Below are positions 1-6,337 of a stretch of 6,405 nucleotides of DNA, piece by piece. The translations under genes were made by a program, and so were the position numbers. Location of the stretch: NCBI RefSeq assembly GCF_035818635.1, contig NZ_JAYLLH010000061.1, positions 1-6,405 on the forward strand, in the 5' to 3' direction. The stretch comes from Mesobacterium_A hydrothermale (GTDB lineage Bacteria; Pseudomonadota; Alphaproteobacteria; Rhodobacterales; Rhodobacteraceae). Within the stretch, counting starts at the first letter, position 1. Each line of letters begins with the position of its first letter. A model generated the notes under the pieces. The model was not told the origin of the DNA. It saw only the letters and a list, made by a program, of their open reading frames with translations, and did no database searches.

Positions 1-32
1 CGTCTGTAGCTGTCAGCTGGATATGAACGGGT

Positions 33-63
33 AAAACCGCCGAGCGGTTTGCTTGGCGGTTTT
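33..63. terminator. end-of-operon hairpin, probably bidirectional terminator
   Basis: The arms 33-44 and 52-63 pair over 12 positions (AAAACCGCCGAG with CTTGGCGGTTTT, one G-U) around a 7-base loop. The hairpin lies about 47 bases beyond the 3' end of 5S, so it is the natural stop for the rRNA transcript. Read on the minus strand only four T follow the stem (TTTTACCC). Read on the plus strand the stem is followed by a much stronger T-rich tract (64-80). It may therefore stop transcription from both sides, or mainly protect the operon from plus-strand transcription. Bases 1-32 hold nothing recognisable. Confidence 0.65.
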
Positions 64-96
64 GTTTTTGTATTTTTTTTGTGTTTATCGAGAGGA

Positions 97-105
97 CTGT
101 ATCTT
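97..105 (-). other. 3' arm of the 5S precursor stem
   Basis: Bases 97-105 (CTGTATCTT) are the exact reverse complement of 232-240 (AAGATACAG). The two arms flank the mature 5S just outside its own terminal helix, giving a 9-bp precursor stem separated from that helix by a small internal loop. This is the usual arrangement for RNase E/III-type trimming of pre-5S; the enzyme assignment is inference. Confidence 0.7.
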
Positions 106-110
106 TCTAG

Positions 111-226
111 GTTTGGCGGTGACCTACTCTCCCACGACTTGAGTCGCAGTACCATTGGCGCGGAGGCACTTAACTTCCGGGTTCGGAATGGAGCCGGGTG
201 TTTTGCTCTAGCTATGACCACCAAAC
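111..226 (-). rRNA. rrf: 5S ribosomal RNA
   Basis: The minus strand starts GUUUGGUGGUCAUAGC and ends GGUCACCGCCAAAC, so the two ends form the terminal helix (GUUUGGUGG with CCGCCAAAC). In between are the conserved CCGAACCCGGAAGUUAAG loop and GGAGAGUAGGUC, hallmarks of bacterial 5S. The length of about 116 nt is normal. It is the last mature RNA of the operon, binds L5, L18 and L25 in the central protuberance of the 50S subunit, and is flanked by a 9-bp precursor stem. No tRNA-fMet follows within the window, although some related operons have one there. Ends are accurate to a few bases. Confidence 0.97.
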
Positions 227-231
227 CGAGG

Positions 232-240
232 AAGATACAG
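232..240 (-). other. 5' arm of the 5S precursor stem
   Basis: AAGATACAG here is the exact reverse complement of 97-105. It lies six bases outside the 5' end of mature 5S and forms the upstream half of the pre-5S stem. Confidence 0.7.
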
Positions 241-241
241 C

Positions 242-262
242 GGCCCGGAAGTTATCCGGGCC
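242..262 (-). other. hairpin in the 23S-5S spacer
   Basis: GGCCCGGA (242-249) pairs perfectly with TCCGGGCC (255-262) around a 5-base loop. It is the only strong structure in the 116-base spacer apart from the 23S and 5S processing arms. In the minus-strand RNA it is not followed by a run of U, so it is more likely a processing or spacer structure than a terminator. Confidence 0.55.
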
Positions 263-302
263 TTTATTCAACGAGTGTTGTTTGTGTCAAGTATGTGTTG
301 GT

Positions 303-316
303 GTGATGCTTTTGAT
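303..316 (-). other. outer 23S precursor stem, 3' arm
   Basis: This 14-base segment is the exact reverse complement of 3852-3865 in the 16S-23S spacer. It lies outside the main 23S processing stem, so it could close a second, outer duplex around pre-23S. The asymmetric spacing (9 bases on this side, 54 on the other) would leave a bulged domain. The match is seen directly; its function is inferred. Confidence 0.5.
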
Positions 317-325
317 TTGAGTAAC

Positions 326-353
326 GGTTGTCTGTTACTGGATCAAATCAAGC
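326..353 (-). other. 23S processing stem, 3' arm
   Basis: This arm pairs with 3770-3797: 16 bp of perfect match at the mature ends (helix 1 continuing outward), a 4-base internal loop that contains two possible A-U pairs, then 8 more perfect pairs. Such long stems around 23S are the classical RNase III substrate in pre-rRNA. The mature 3' end of 23S falls inside this arm, near 343. Confidence 0.85.
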
Positions 354-769
354 CTATCGGACCATTAGTACCGGTCAACTGAATGCATTGCTGCACTTAC
401 ATCTCCGGCCTATCGACGTGGTGGTCTACCACGGTCCTCAGGGATACCTTGTTTTGAGGGGGGCTTCCCGCTTAGATGCCTTCAGCGGTTATCCTGTCCG
501 ATCATAGCTACCCTGCACTGCTGCTGGCGCAACAACAGGTCCACCAGTGGATCGTTCACCCCGGTCCTCTCGTACTAGGGGCAACTCCTCTCAAGTATCC
601 TACACCCACGGCAGATAGGGACCGAACTGTCTCACGACGTTCTAAACCCAGCTCACGTACCTCTTTAAACGGCGAACAGCCGTACCCTTGGGACCTGCTC
701 CAGCCCCAGGATGAGATGAGCCGACATCGAGGTGCCAAACACTGCCGTCGATATGGACTCTTGGGCAGT

Positions 770-818
<49 letters not shown>

Positions 819-961
819 CCCACTTGGGACCACCGGATCACTATGGCCGTCTTTCGACTCTGCTCGACTTGTCAGTCTCGCAGTCAGGCTGGCTTCTGCC
901 ATTGCACTCAACGAGCGATTTCCGACCGCTCTGAGCCAACCTTCGCGCGCCTCCGTTACGC

Positions 962-996
<35 letters not shown>

Positions 997-1251
997 ACGC
1001 AGGGTCCCGGATCCGGATAACGGACCGCGGTTAGACATCAAGCATTGCAAGGGTGGTATCTCAAGGGAGGCTCCACAGGAACTGGCGTCCCTGCTTCGAA
1101 GCCTACCACCTATCCTGCACATGCAAGGCCTGATGCCAGTGCGAAGCTGTAGTAAAGGTGCACGGGGTCTTTCCGTCTAACCGCGGGAAGCCTGCATCTT
1201 GACAGGCAATTCAATTTCGCTGAGTCGATGTTGGAGACAGCGGGGAAGTCG

Positions 1252-1334
<83 letters not shown>

Positions 1335-2071
1335 TGGGCTTCAATTCGGAGCTCTCACCCCTCCTTTTAACCTTCAGGCACCGGGCAGGCGTCAGACCCT
1401 ATACGTCGTCTTGCGACTTCGCAGAGCCCTGTGTTTTTAGTAAACAGTCGCCACCCCCTGGTTTGTGCCCCCGGATCCAAGTTGCCTTGAACCCGGGCCT
1501 CCTTCTCGCGAACTTACGGAGGTATTTTGCCGAGTTCCTTCAACATCGTTCTCTCAAGCGCCTTGGTATTCTCTACCAGTCCACCTGTGTCGGTTTAGGG
1601 TACGGTCTCATGGAGAGGCTATTTCCAGGGACCCTTCAGCAGCCCAACCAATCCGATAAGGTTGAACTACAGTCGTGATCCGTCACCATCTCCTGGCCCA
1701 GGAATATTAACCTGGTTCCCATCGACTACGCCTTTCGGCCTCGCCTTAGGGGCCGGCTTACCCTGCTCAGATTAGCTTTAAGCAGGAACCCTTGGACTTT
1801 CGGCGACAGGGTCTCTCACCCTGTTTGTCGCTACTCATGTCATCATTCTCGCTAGTGATCTCTCCACCGGATGCCTTACAGCCCGGCTTCACAGAAAGGT
1901 TCACATCCTCCAAGGCCTTCCGAAGAAGACTAAAGAGGATAGAACCTATGTCACACTACGCTCCGCTACCATGCCTTACGGCATCCTCAGCTTCGGCTCA
2001 TGGCTTGAGCCCCGTTACATCTTCGCCGCAGGACAACTTGTTTAGACCAGTGAGCTGTTACGCTATCTTTA

Positions 2072-2102
<31 letters not shown>

Positions 2103-2604
2103 TTGTTTTGGTCGTCCCACCTGCTTTCCCACTTAGCCATGAATTGGGGGCCTTAGCTGGAGGTCAGGGTTGTTTCCCTCTCCACGACGGACGTTAGCAT
2201 CCGCCGTGTGTCTGCCATCTAGTACTCCCGGGTATTCGGAGTTTGGTTAGGATCAGTAAGCCTGTGGGGCCCCATTACCCATCCAGTGCTCTACCCCCCG
2301 GGGTATTCGGATGACGCTCTACCTAAATAGATTTCGCGGAGAACCAGCTATCTCCGAGTTTGATTGGCCTTTCACCCCTAGGCACACCTCATCCCGACCT
2401 TTTTCAACAGGTGTGGGTTCGGACCTCCAGTGCGTGTTACCGCACCTTCATCCTGGACATGCCTAGATCACTCGGTTTCGGGTCTGATCCAACGAACTCA
2501 TGCGCCCTATTAAGACTCGCTTTCGCTGCGCCTACACCTATCGGCTTAAGCTTGCTCGTTAGACCAAGTCGATGACCCATTATACAAAAGGTACGCCGTC
2601 ACAA

Positions 2605-2626
2605 GACTGGACACTTATAACAATCT
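2605..2626 (-). repeat. IVS terminal inverted repeat, 3' arm
   Basis: This arm (RNA AGAUUGUUAUAAGUGUCCAG plus UC) is complementary to 3194-3215. It begins 7 bases after the stop codon of the embedded gene and leads straight into conserved 23S sequence. The single G-U (2619 with 3201) and single mismatch (2613 with 3207) do not break the stem. It is the predicted RNase III substrate together with its partner. Confidence 0.9.
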
Positions 2627-2633
2627 GTCTGGC

Positions 2634-3155
2634 TCAGCGCAGTGGCACGCTGATCCGGAACTGCACCGTCTCGATCCCCGGGTTCTGCTTGTATATCTCC
2701 GCGTTCGAGCGGTGATCGTAGCTGAGCCCAAAGCGCCATCCCGTGCGGTTTTCATAGCCCAGCTCAACGCCGGACCTAAATTCCACGGGACCGCCAAGAT
2801 CGAACCCGCCGTTGTCGAGGTAAATCCCCGGCATGGCGTGCAGTTCGGCATAGACCCGGCTGCCGCCGAAGTCCTTGCGCCAGGTCTGACCAAATCCGAG
2901 CCAGGTCTCACCATGCTCCCCGACAGACAGCCCGAAGGCATGCCCAAAGGGACCATTCATGTGACCCAGATCGTAGCGGATGTAGACCTCGCCGGCAGCT
3001 TTCGCCTGCCGTTCCAGAACCTCACCCGCCGAGACCGCGATCCGCGGCGCAACTTGCGTGCGCCCCAGACACCCGAACTCGGTGCCGCAGTGGTTCTGCT
3101 TCATGTCGGTCAGACCGGCAATCAGCATCAAGACTGCAAAGGTTCCATCTGCCAT
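2634..3155 (-). CDS. PagL-like lipid A deacylase (acyloxyacyl hydrolase family) encoded inside 23S rRNA
   Basis: This 173-residue frame ends in TGA and lies on the rRNA strand. The C-terminal segment reads YDHRSNAEIYKQNPGIE, the PagL family signature: His148 and Ser150 (H-x-S-N-A) and Glu162 (N-P-G-I-E) match the spacing of P. aeruginosa PagL His126, Ser128 and Glu140. Known PagL is an outer-membrane beta-barrel that removes the 3-O-linked acyl chain of lipid A. The remainder fits a small barrel: alternating aromatic strands (EVYIRYDLGH 56-65, WLGFGQTW 85-92, VYAELHAMPGIYL 101-113, FRSGVELGYE 126-135, WRFGLSYDH 140-148, VQFRISVPL 164-172). The ATG at 3155 is the only good start: GGAG lies 8 bases upstream and an in-frame TAG seven codons upstream blocks extension. 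The N-terminus is odd, with a short hydrophobic stretch (FAVLMLIAGL, 6-15), no basic residue before it and no clear signal peptidase site, so export is uncertain. Cys23 and Cys29 are the only cysteines. It has no promoter of its own that I can see; expression would depend on the rRNA transcript or the excised IVS. Family assignment is firm at motif level; substrate and activity are inference. Confidence 0.8.
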   Translation of the reverse strand: MADGTFAVLMLIAGLTDMKQNHCGTEFGCLGRTQVAPRIAVSAGEVLERQAKAAGEVYIRYDLGHMNGPFGHAFGLSVGEHGETWLGFGQTWRKDFGGSRVYAELHAMPGIYLDNGGFDLGGPVEFRSGVELGYENRTGWRFGLSYDHRSNAEIYKQNPGIETVQFRISVPLR

Positions 3156-3163
3156 GGTTTCAT

Positions 3164-3167
3164 CTCC
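3164..3167 (-). promoter_or_regulatory. Shine-Dalgarno of the IVS-encoded gene
   Basis: The minus strand reads GGAG, 8 bases before the ATG at 3155, complementary to the CCUCC at the end of the 16S in this same operon. It abuts the 3' side of a hairpin (3168-3184). Its presence argues that the frame is meant to be translated rather than being a chance opening in structured RNA. Confidence 0.7.
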
Positions 3168-3184
3168 AACCTGCTATGCAGGTT
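3168..3184 (-). promoter_or_regulatory. hairpin directly upstream of the Shine-Dalgarno in the IVS
   Basis: AACCTGC (3168-3174) and GCAGGTT (3178-3184) are perfect inverted copies around a 3-base loop. In the RNA the stem ends exactly where the GGAG begins, in the 38-base segment between the IVS stem and the ATG. It could protect the 5' end of the released RNA or tune ribosome access; either role is inference. Confidence 0.5.
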
Positions 3185-3193
3185 GCATGGCCG

Positions 3194-3215
3194 AGATTGT
3201 CATAAGAGTCCAGTC
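3194..3215 (-). repeat. IVS terminal inverted repeat, 5' arm
   Basis: This arm (RNA GACUGGACUCUUAUGACAAU plus CU) is complementary to 2605-2626. Conserved 23S sequence GUCGGAGC lies immediately upstream in the RNA. With its partner it extends helix 25 into a duplex of about two turns, long enough for RNase III. Confidence 0.9.
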
Positions 3216-3594
3216 AAGCTCCGACTGATTGTAGGCGTTCGGTTTCAGGTACTGTTTCACTCCCCTCGTCGGGGTGCTTTTCACCTTTCCCTCACGGTAC
3301 TGGTTCGCTATCGGTCAGTAAGGAGTACTTAGCCTTCGGAGGTGGTCCTCCGATCTTCAGACAGGATTTCACGTGTCCCGCCCTACTTAATACGTCCCAT
3401 CGAGCTTCCCATACGGGGCTGTCACCCGCTATGGCTGAACTTTCCAGATCATTCTGGTCACTCTCAAGGTTCGGCTGGTCCCCGTTCGCTCGCCGCTACT
3501 AGGGGAGTCTCTATTGATGTCCTTTCCTCCGGGTACTTAGATGTTTCAGTTCCCCGGGTTTGCTCTTAAAACCCTATGTATTCAGGTCTTAAGT

Positions 3595-3647
3595 ACCTGT
3601 TTCAGAACATTATAAACAGCCGAAGCTATTATAATGAACTGTCAGGT
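3595..3647 (-). other. extended helix 9 hairpin of 23S (short IVS-like element)
   Basis: In domain I, where E. coli has a compact helix 9, the RNA folds into a long AU-rich hairpin: ACCUG with CAGGU at the base, CAG with CUG, then CAUUAUAA with UUAUAAUG, capped by a UUCG tetraloop. Alphaproteobacteria often carry an IVS at this place that is processed to yield a 5.8S-like 5' fragment. Here it is only about 53 nt, so it may be a reduced form that remains uncut or is nicked once. Confidence 0.75.
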
Positions 3648-3769
3648 GGGTTGCCCCATTCGGAGATCCGGGGATCAAAGCCTATTCTCGGCTCCCCCCA
3701 GCTTATCGCAGAGTATCACGTCCTTCATCGCCTCTTACTGCCAAGGCATCCACCAAACGCCCTTCTCGC

Positions 3770-3797
3770 GCTTGATTTGATCCAGAAAGAGACAACC
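3770..3797 (-). other. 23S processing stem, 5' arm
   Basis: Partner of 326-353 (16 bp, small internal loop, 8 bp). The mature 5' end of 23S lies within it near 3779. Typical RNase III substrate in pre-23S. Confidence 0.85.
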
Positions 3798-3851
3798 CGT
3801 AGGTCATCGCGGCCGTCGCGGCTGGTTCATCCGCTGGCCTTCTTTTCCTGG

Positions 3852-3865
3852 ATCAAAAGCATCAC
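3852..3865 (-). other. outer 23S precursor stem, 5' arm
   Basis: Exact 14-base complement of 303-316, located 54 bases outside the main 23S processing stem. It may form an additional closing duplex around the 23S precursor. Confidence 0.5.
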
Positions 3866-3874
3866 TTTTCCCGC

Positions 3875-3890
3875 CACCGCCTACGCGGTG
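3875..3890 (-). other. spacer hairpin
   Basis: CACCGC (3875-3880) and GCGGTG (3885-3890) form a perfect 6-bp stem with a 4-base loop. It sits in the bulged part between the inner and outer 23S precursor stems and the rest of the spacer. No U-run follows it in the RNA, so it is not an obvious terminator. Confidence 0.4.
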
Positions 3891-3896
3891 ACTAAA

Positions 3897-3928
3897 AGGT
3901 TCCGACAATCCGAAGATCGTCAGAACCT
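3897..3928 (-). other. second spacer hairpin
   Basis: AGGTTC (3897-3902) and GAACCT (3923-3928) are inverted copies, with GAC/GTC inside adding three pairs after a one-base mismatch. Probable spacer structure of unknown role. Confidence 0.4.
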
Positions 3929-4130
3929 GCTCACTCGTGCATGAAGCAGAGTGAGGGGTTAGTGTACTTGACTTGGACAACACTTGCTCGTTTCAGCAGG
4001 GATATGTCAGACCGGCCGGCTAGACCCGTCTTCCACCTTCCTCCGAAGAGGAACCAGCTGAGGTCAACTGCGCACTGCAGCAACCAAGCAAGGTTGAATT
4101 TGTATCTCTCTAAACGATGTAAAAGTTCAT

Positions 4131-4176
4131 CCGATTGGATGGTTAAACACTCAACAGTGCTTAACGATCTAATCGG
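4131..4176 (-). other. long hairpin 7 bases after tRNA-Ala
   Basis: Arms of 21 bases (4131-4151 and 4156-4176) pair with only two mismatches and one G-U in the RNA, around a 4-base loop CAAC. In the transcript it begins 7 bases beyond the CCA of tRNA-Ala. It is long enough to be cut by double-strand nucleases and probably helps separate the tRNA 3' end from pre-23S. It lacks a U-tract, which argues against termination. Confidence 0.65.
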
Positions 4177-4183
4177 TAGAATA

Positions 4184-4259
4184 TGGTGGAGCCTAGGAGG
4201 ATCGAACTCCTGACCTCCTGAATGCAAATCAGGCGCTCTCCCAGCTGAGCTAAGGCCCC
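4184..4259 (-). tRNA. tRNA-Ala (anticodon UGC)
   Basis: The minus strand folds as a complete cloverleaf of 76 nt including encoded CCA: acceptor GGGGCCU with AGGCUCC, D-arm with AGCUCAGCUGGGAGAGC, anticodon arm CCUGAUUUGCAUUCAGG with UGC, and T-arm GUUCGAUC. The acceptor contains G3-U70, the identity element recognised by alanyl-tRNA synthetase. It stands second in the usual Ile-Ala spacer pair, 26 bases downstream of tRNA-Ile. Confidence 0.98.
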
Positions 4260-4285
4260 GTAATCAGGCATCACACCTGAAGAAG

Positions 4286-4362
<77 letters not shown>

Positions 4363-4388
4363 AGACAGACCGGTAGGTCTGTGATTTC

Positions 4389-4416
4389 CTGAAGAGATAT
4401 GAGGACGGCCCGGTTC
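4389..4416 (-). other. 16S processing stem, 3' arm
   Basis: Pairs with 6156-6183 in the leader: 13 perfect pairs (CTGAAGAGATATG with CATATCTCTTCAG), one mismatch, then 14 pairs including a few G-U. This 28-position duplex closes the 16S precursor and is the expected RNase III site that frees pre-16S from the tRNAs. Confidence 0.88.
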
Positions 4417-4420
4417 AATG

Positions 4421-4440
4421 AGCTGCCTTGAGAAGCAGCT
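4421..4440 (-). other. hairpin between 16S and its processing stem
   Basis: AGCTGC (4421-4426) and GCAGCT (4435-4440) pair perfectly around an 8-base loop. It lies in the trailer of pre-16S that is trimmed off during maturation. Confidence 0.45.
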
Positions 4441-4456
4441 TGCTAAGTGACTTACG

Positions 4457-4474
4457 TTGAAGGCAAGCCTTCAA
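4457..4474 (-). other. hairpin just after the 16S 3' end
   Basis: TTGAAGG (4457-4463) and CCTTCAA (4468-4474) form a perfect 7-bp stem with a CAAG/CTTG loop. It starts 16 bases beyond the mature 16S 3' end, so it may mark the limit of 3' exonuclease trimming. Confidence 0.45.
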
Positions 4475-4484
4475 AACTAAAGTC

Positions 4485-5958
<1,474 letters not shown>

Positions 5959-6003
5959 AAACGCCACATAATGACGTTCTTGACGTTCGAACCTCTGCAC
6001 ATC

Positions 6004-6027
6004 TCATCCGGTGGCTAAACCGGATGA
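6004..6027 (-). other. leader hairpin upstream of 16S
   Basis: TCATCCGGT (6004-6012) and ACCGGATGA (6019-6027) form a perfect 9-bp stem around a 6-base loop, about 45 bases before the 16S 5' end. Probable leader structure used during 16S folding or trimming. Confidence 0.5.
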
Positions 6028-6155
6028 AGTCATCTGTTTGTCTGTGCTTCAGTCTCCTAAGAAACCGAAAGCCGTACAAACAGTGAAGCTGACACTCAAA
6101 TCATCGGGCCTAAACCCTATTGAGCGTGATATGCAAACGTCCGTTCCGTCGAAAC

Positions 6156-6183
6156 GAACCAAACCGCCCGCATATCTCTTCAG
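6156..6183 (-). other. 16S processing stem, 5' arm
   Basis: Partner of 4389-4416; see that entry for the pairing. It starts 12 bases downstream of boxA in the RNA, so antitermination and precursor folding signals are packed together. Confidence 0.88.
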
Positions 6184-6195
6184 TGTATATCAATG

Positions 6196-6205
6196 TCAAA
6201 GAGCA
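6196..6205 (-). promoter_or_regulatory. boxA rRNA antitermination element
   Basis: The minus strand reads TGCTCTTTGA, followed by CATTG, which closely matches the rRNA boxA consensus TGCTCTTTAACA. In the RNA it is bound by NusB with S10 (NusE), making RNA polymerase resistant to Rho over long untranslated rRNA. Its position about 240 bases before 16S and near the start of the transcript is as expected. It would also carry polymerase through the embedded IVS gene. Confidence 0.85.
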
Positions 6206-6262
6206 CAGAGACAAAACCAGACTGGATGCGCCCTATCTTCCGGCGCGCCCCGCCCTGTCTGC

Positions 6263-6291
6263 CCCTGATTGTCCGCCTCGCTTCCCGTCAA
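6263..6291 (-). promoter_or_regulatory. possible rRNA promoter
   Basis: TTGACG on the minus strand (6286-6291) is a good -35 hexamer about 80 bases upstream of boxA. At 15-17 bases spacing only weak -10 candidates occur (AATCAG, TCAGGG), and the downstream sequence is very GC-rich, which would fit a growth-rate and ppGpp-sensitive discriminator. The -10 is not convincing, so the start site cannot be fixed from sequence alone. Confidence 0.35.
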
Positions 6292-6337
6292 ATCCGCTGC
6301 CTCGCAGCGTCCCGTCCGTTCCGTCTGGCGTCCCGTC
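6280..6337. repeat. phased short repeats upstream of the promoter
   Basis: Near-copies of GCGTCCCGTC occur at 6280 (GCTTCCCGTC), 6307, 6318 (GTTCCGTC, shorter) and 6328. The last three are 10-11 bases apart, one helical turn each, so they face the same side of the DNA. A perfect hairpin-capable inverted repeat, CGCTGC/GCAGCG, lies among them at 6295-6309. They could bind a regulator of the rRNA promoter, or be simple GC-rich repetition. Bases 6338-6405 hold nothing further I can identify. Confidence 0.4.

Larger units (their letters stand above)
2603..3218 (-). other. 23S helix 25 intervening sequence (IVS) containing a protein gene
   Basis: Foreign sequence of about 616 bases replaces the tip of helix 25 in 23S domain I. 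Its ends are a 22-position inverted repeat (2605-2626 with 3194-3215: 20 Watson-Crick pairs, one G-U and one U-U mismatch in the RNA), which stacks on the helix 25 base. This is the architecture of 23S IVSs, which RNase III removes without religation, leaving fragmented but working 23S. Helix 25 is a known IVS site in Proteobacteria. Ordinary IVSs are mostly shorter and non-coding, or encode the small four-helix S23 protein. Here a 522-base frame fills about 92 percent of the loop. No group I or group II intron core, homing endonuclease motif or transposase is visible. An assembly chimera is unlikely because of the matched stem arms, but the other rRNA copies would need to be compared. Confidence 0.88.
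3798..4183 (-). other. spacer between tRNA-Ala and 23S
   Basis: This stretch of 386 bases holds no supported gene. Visible content: a 14-base arm of the outer 23S stem (3852-3865), a hairpin CACCGC/GCGGTG (3875-3890), a second hairpin AGGTTC/GAACCT (3897-3928) and a long hairpin right after tRNA-Ala (4131-4176). About 3930-4130 shows no structure or tRNA that I can support, and I found no clear second boxA. Open frames here on either strand lack any recognisable protein. Confidence 0.7.
5959..6195 (-). other. 16S leader region
   Basis: This 237-base stretch between boxA and 16S contains no supported gene. It holds the 5' arm of the 16S processing stem (6156-6183) and a strong hairpin (6004-6027). 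The rest (about 6028-6155) has no element I can name; such leaders guide folding of nascent 16S and are removed during maturation. The plus-strand open frames across it are not protein-like. Confidence 0.75.

Noticed and set aside
1166..1177. Possible macrolide-resistance change in 23S domain V
   Set aside because: The segment reads GACGGAAAGACC in the RNA, so the bases equivalent to A2058 and A2059 are wild type.
1971..1986. IVS at helix 45
   Set aside because: The region is a short ordinary hairpin (GGAUGCC/GGCAU type) with no extra sequence.
2615..2956. Second minus-strand frame of 113 codons in the insert
   Set aside because: It overlaps the PagL-like gene in another frame, has low-complexity composition, and its end runs into the IVS stem; nothing supports translation.
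2603..3218. Group I or group II intron, or a homing endonuclease element
   Set aside because: No LAGLIDADG, HNH, GIY-YIG or reverse transcriptase motif is encoded, there is no room for an intron core outside the reading frame, and the ends pair with each other as in an IVS.
2603..3218. Assembly chimera joining an ordinary pagL-like gene into 23S
   Set aside because: A random join would not supply matching inverted repeats at both ends placed exactly at the tip of helix 25. It is not fully excluded without reads.
2712..3332. Plus-strand open frame of 206 codons across the insert
   Set aside because: It is the antisense shadow of the PagL-like gene in GC-rich DNA, runs on into conserved 23S sequence, and shows no protein family features.
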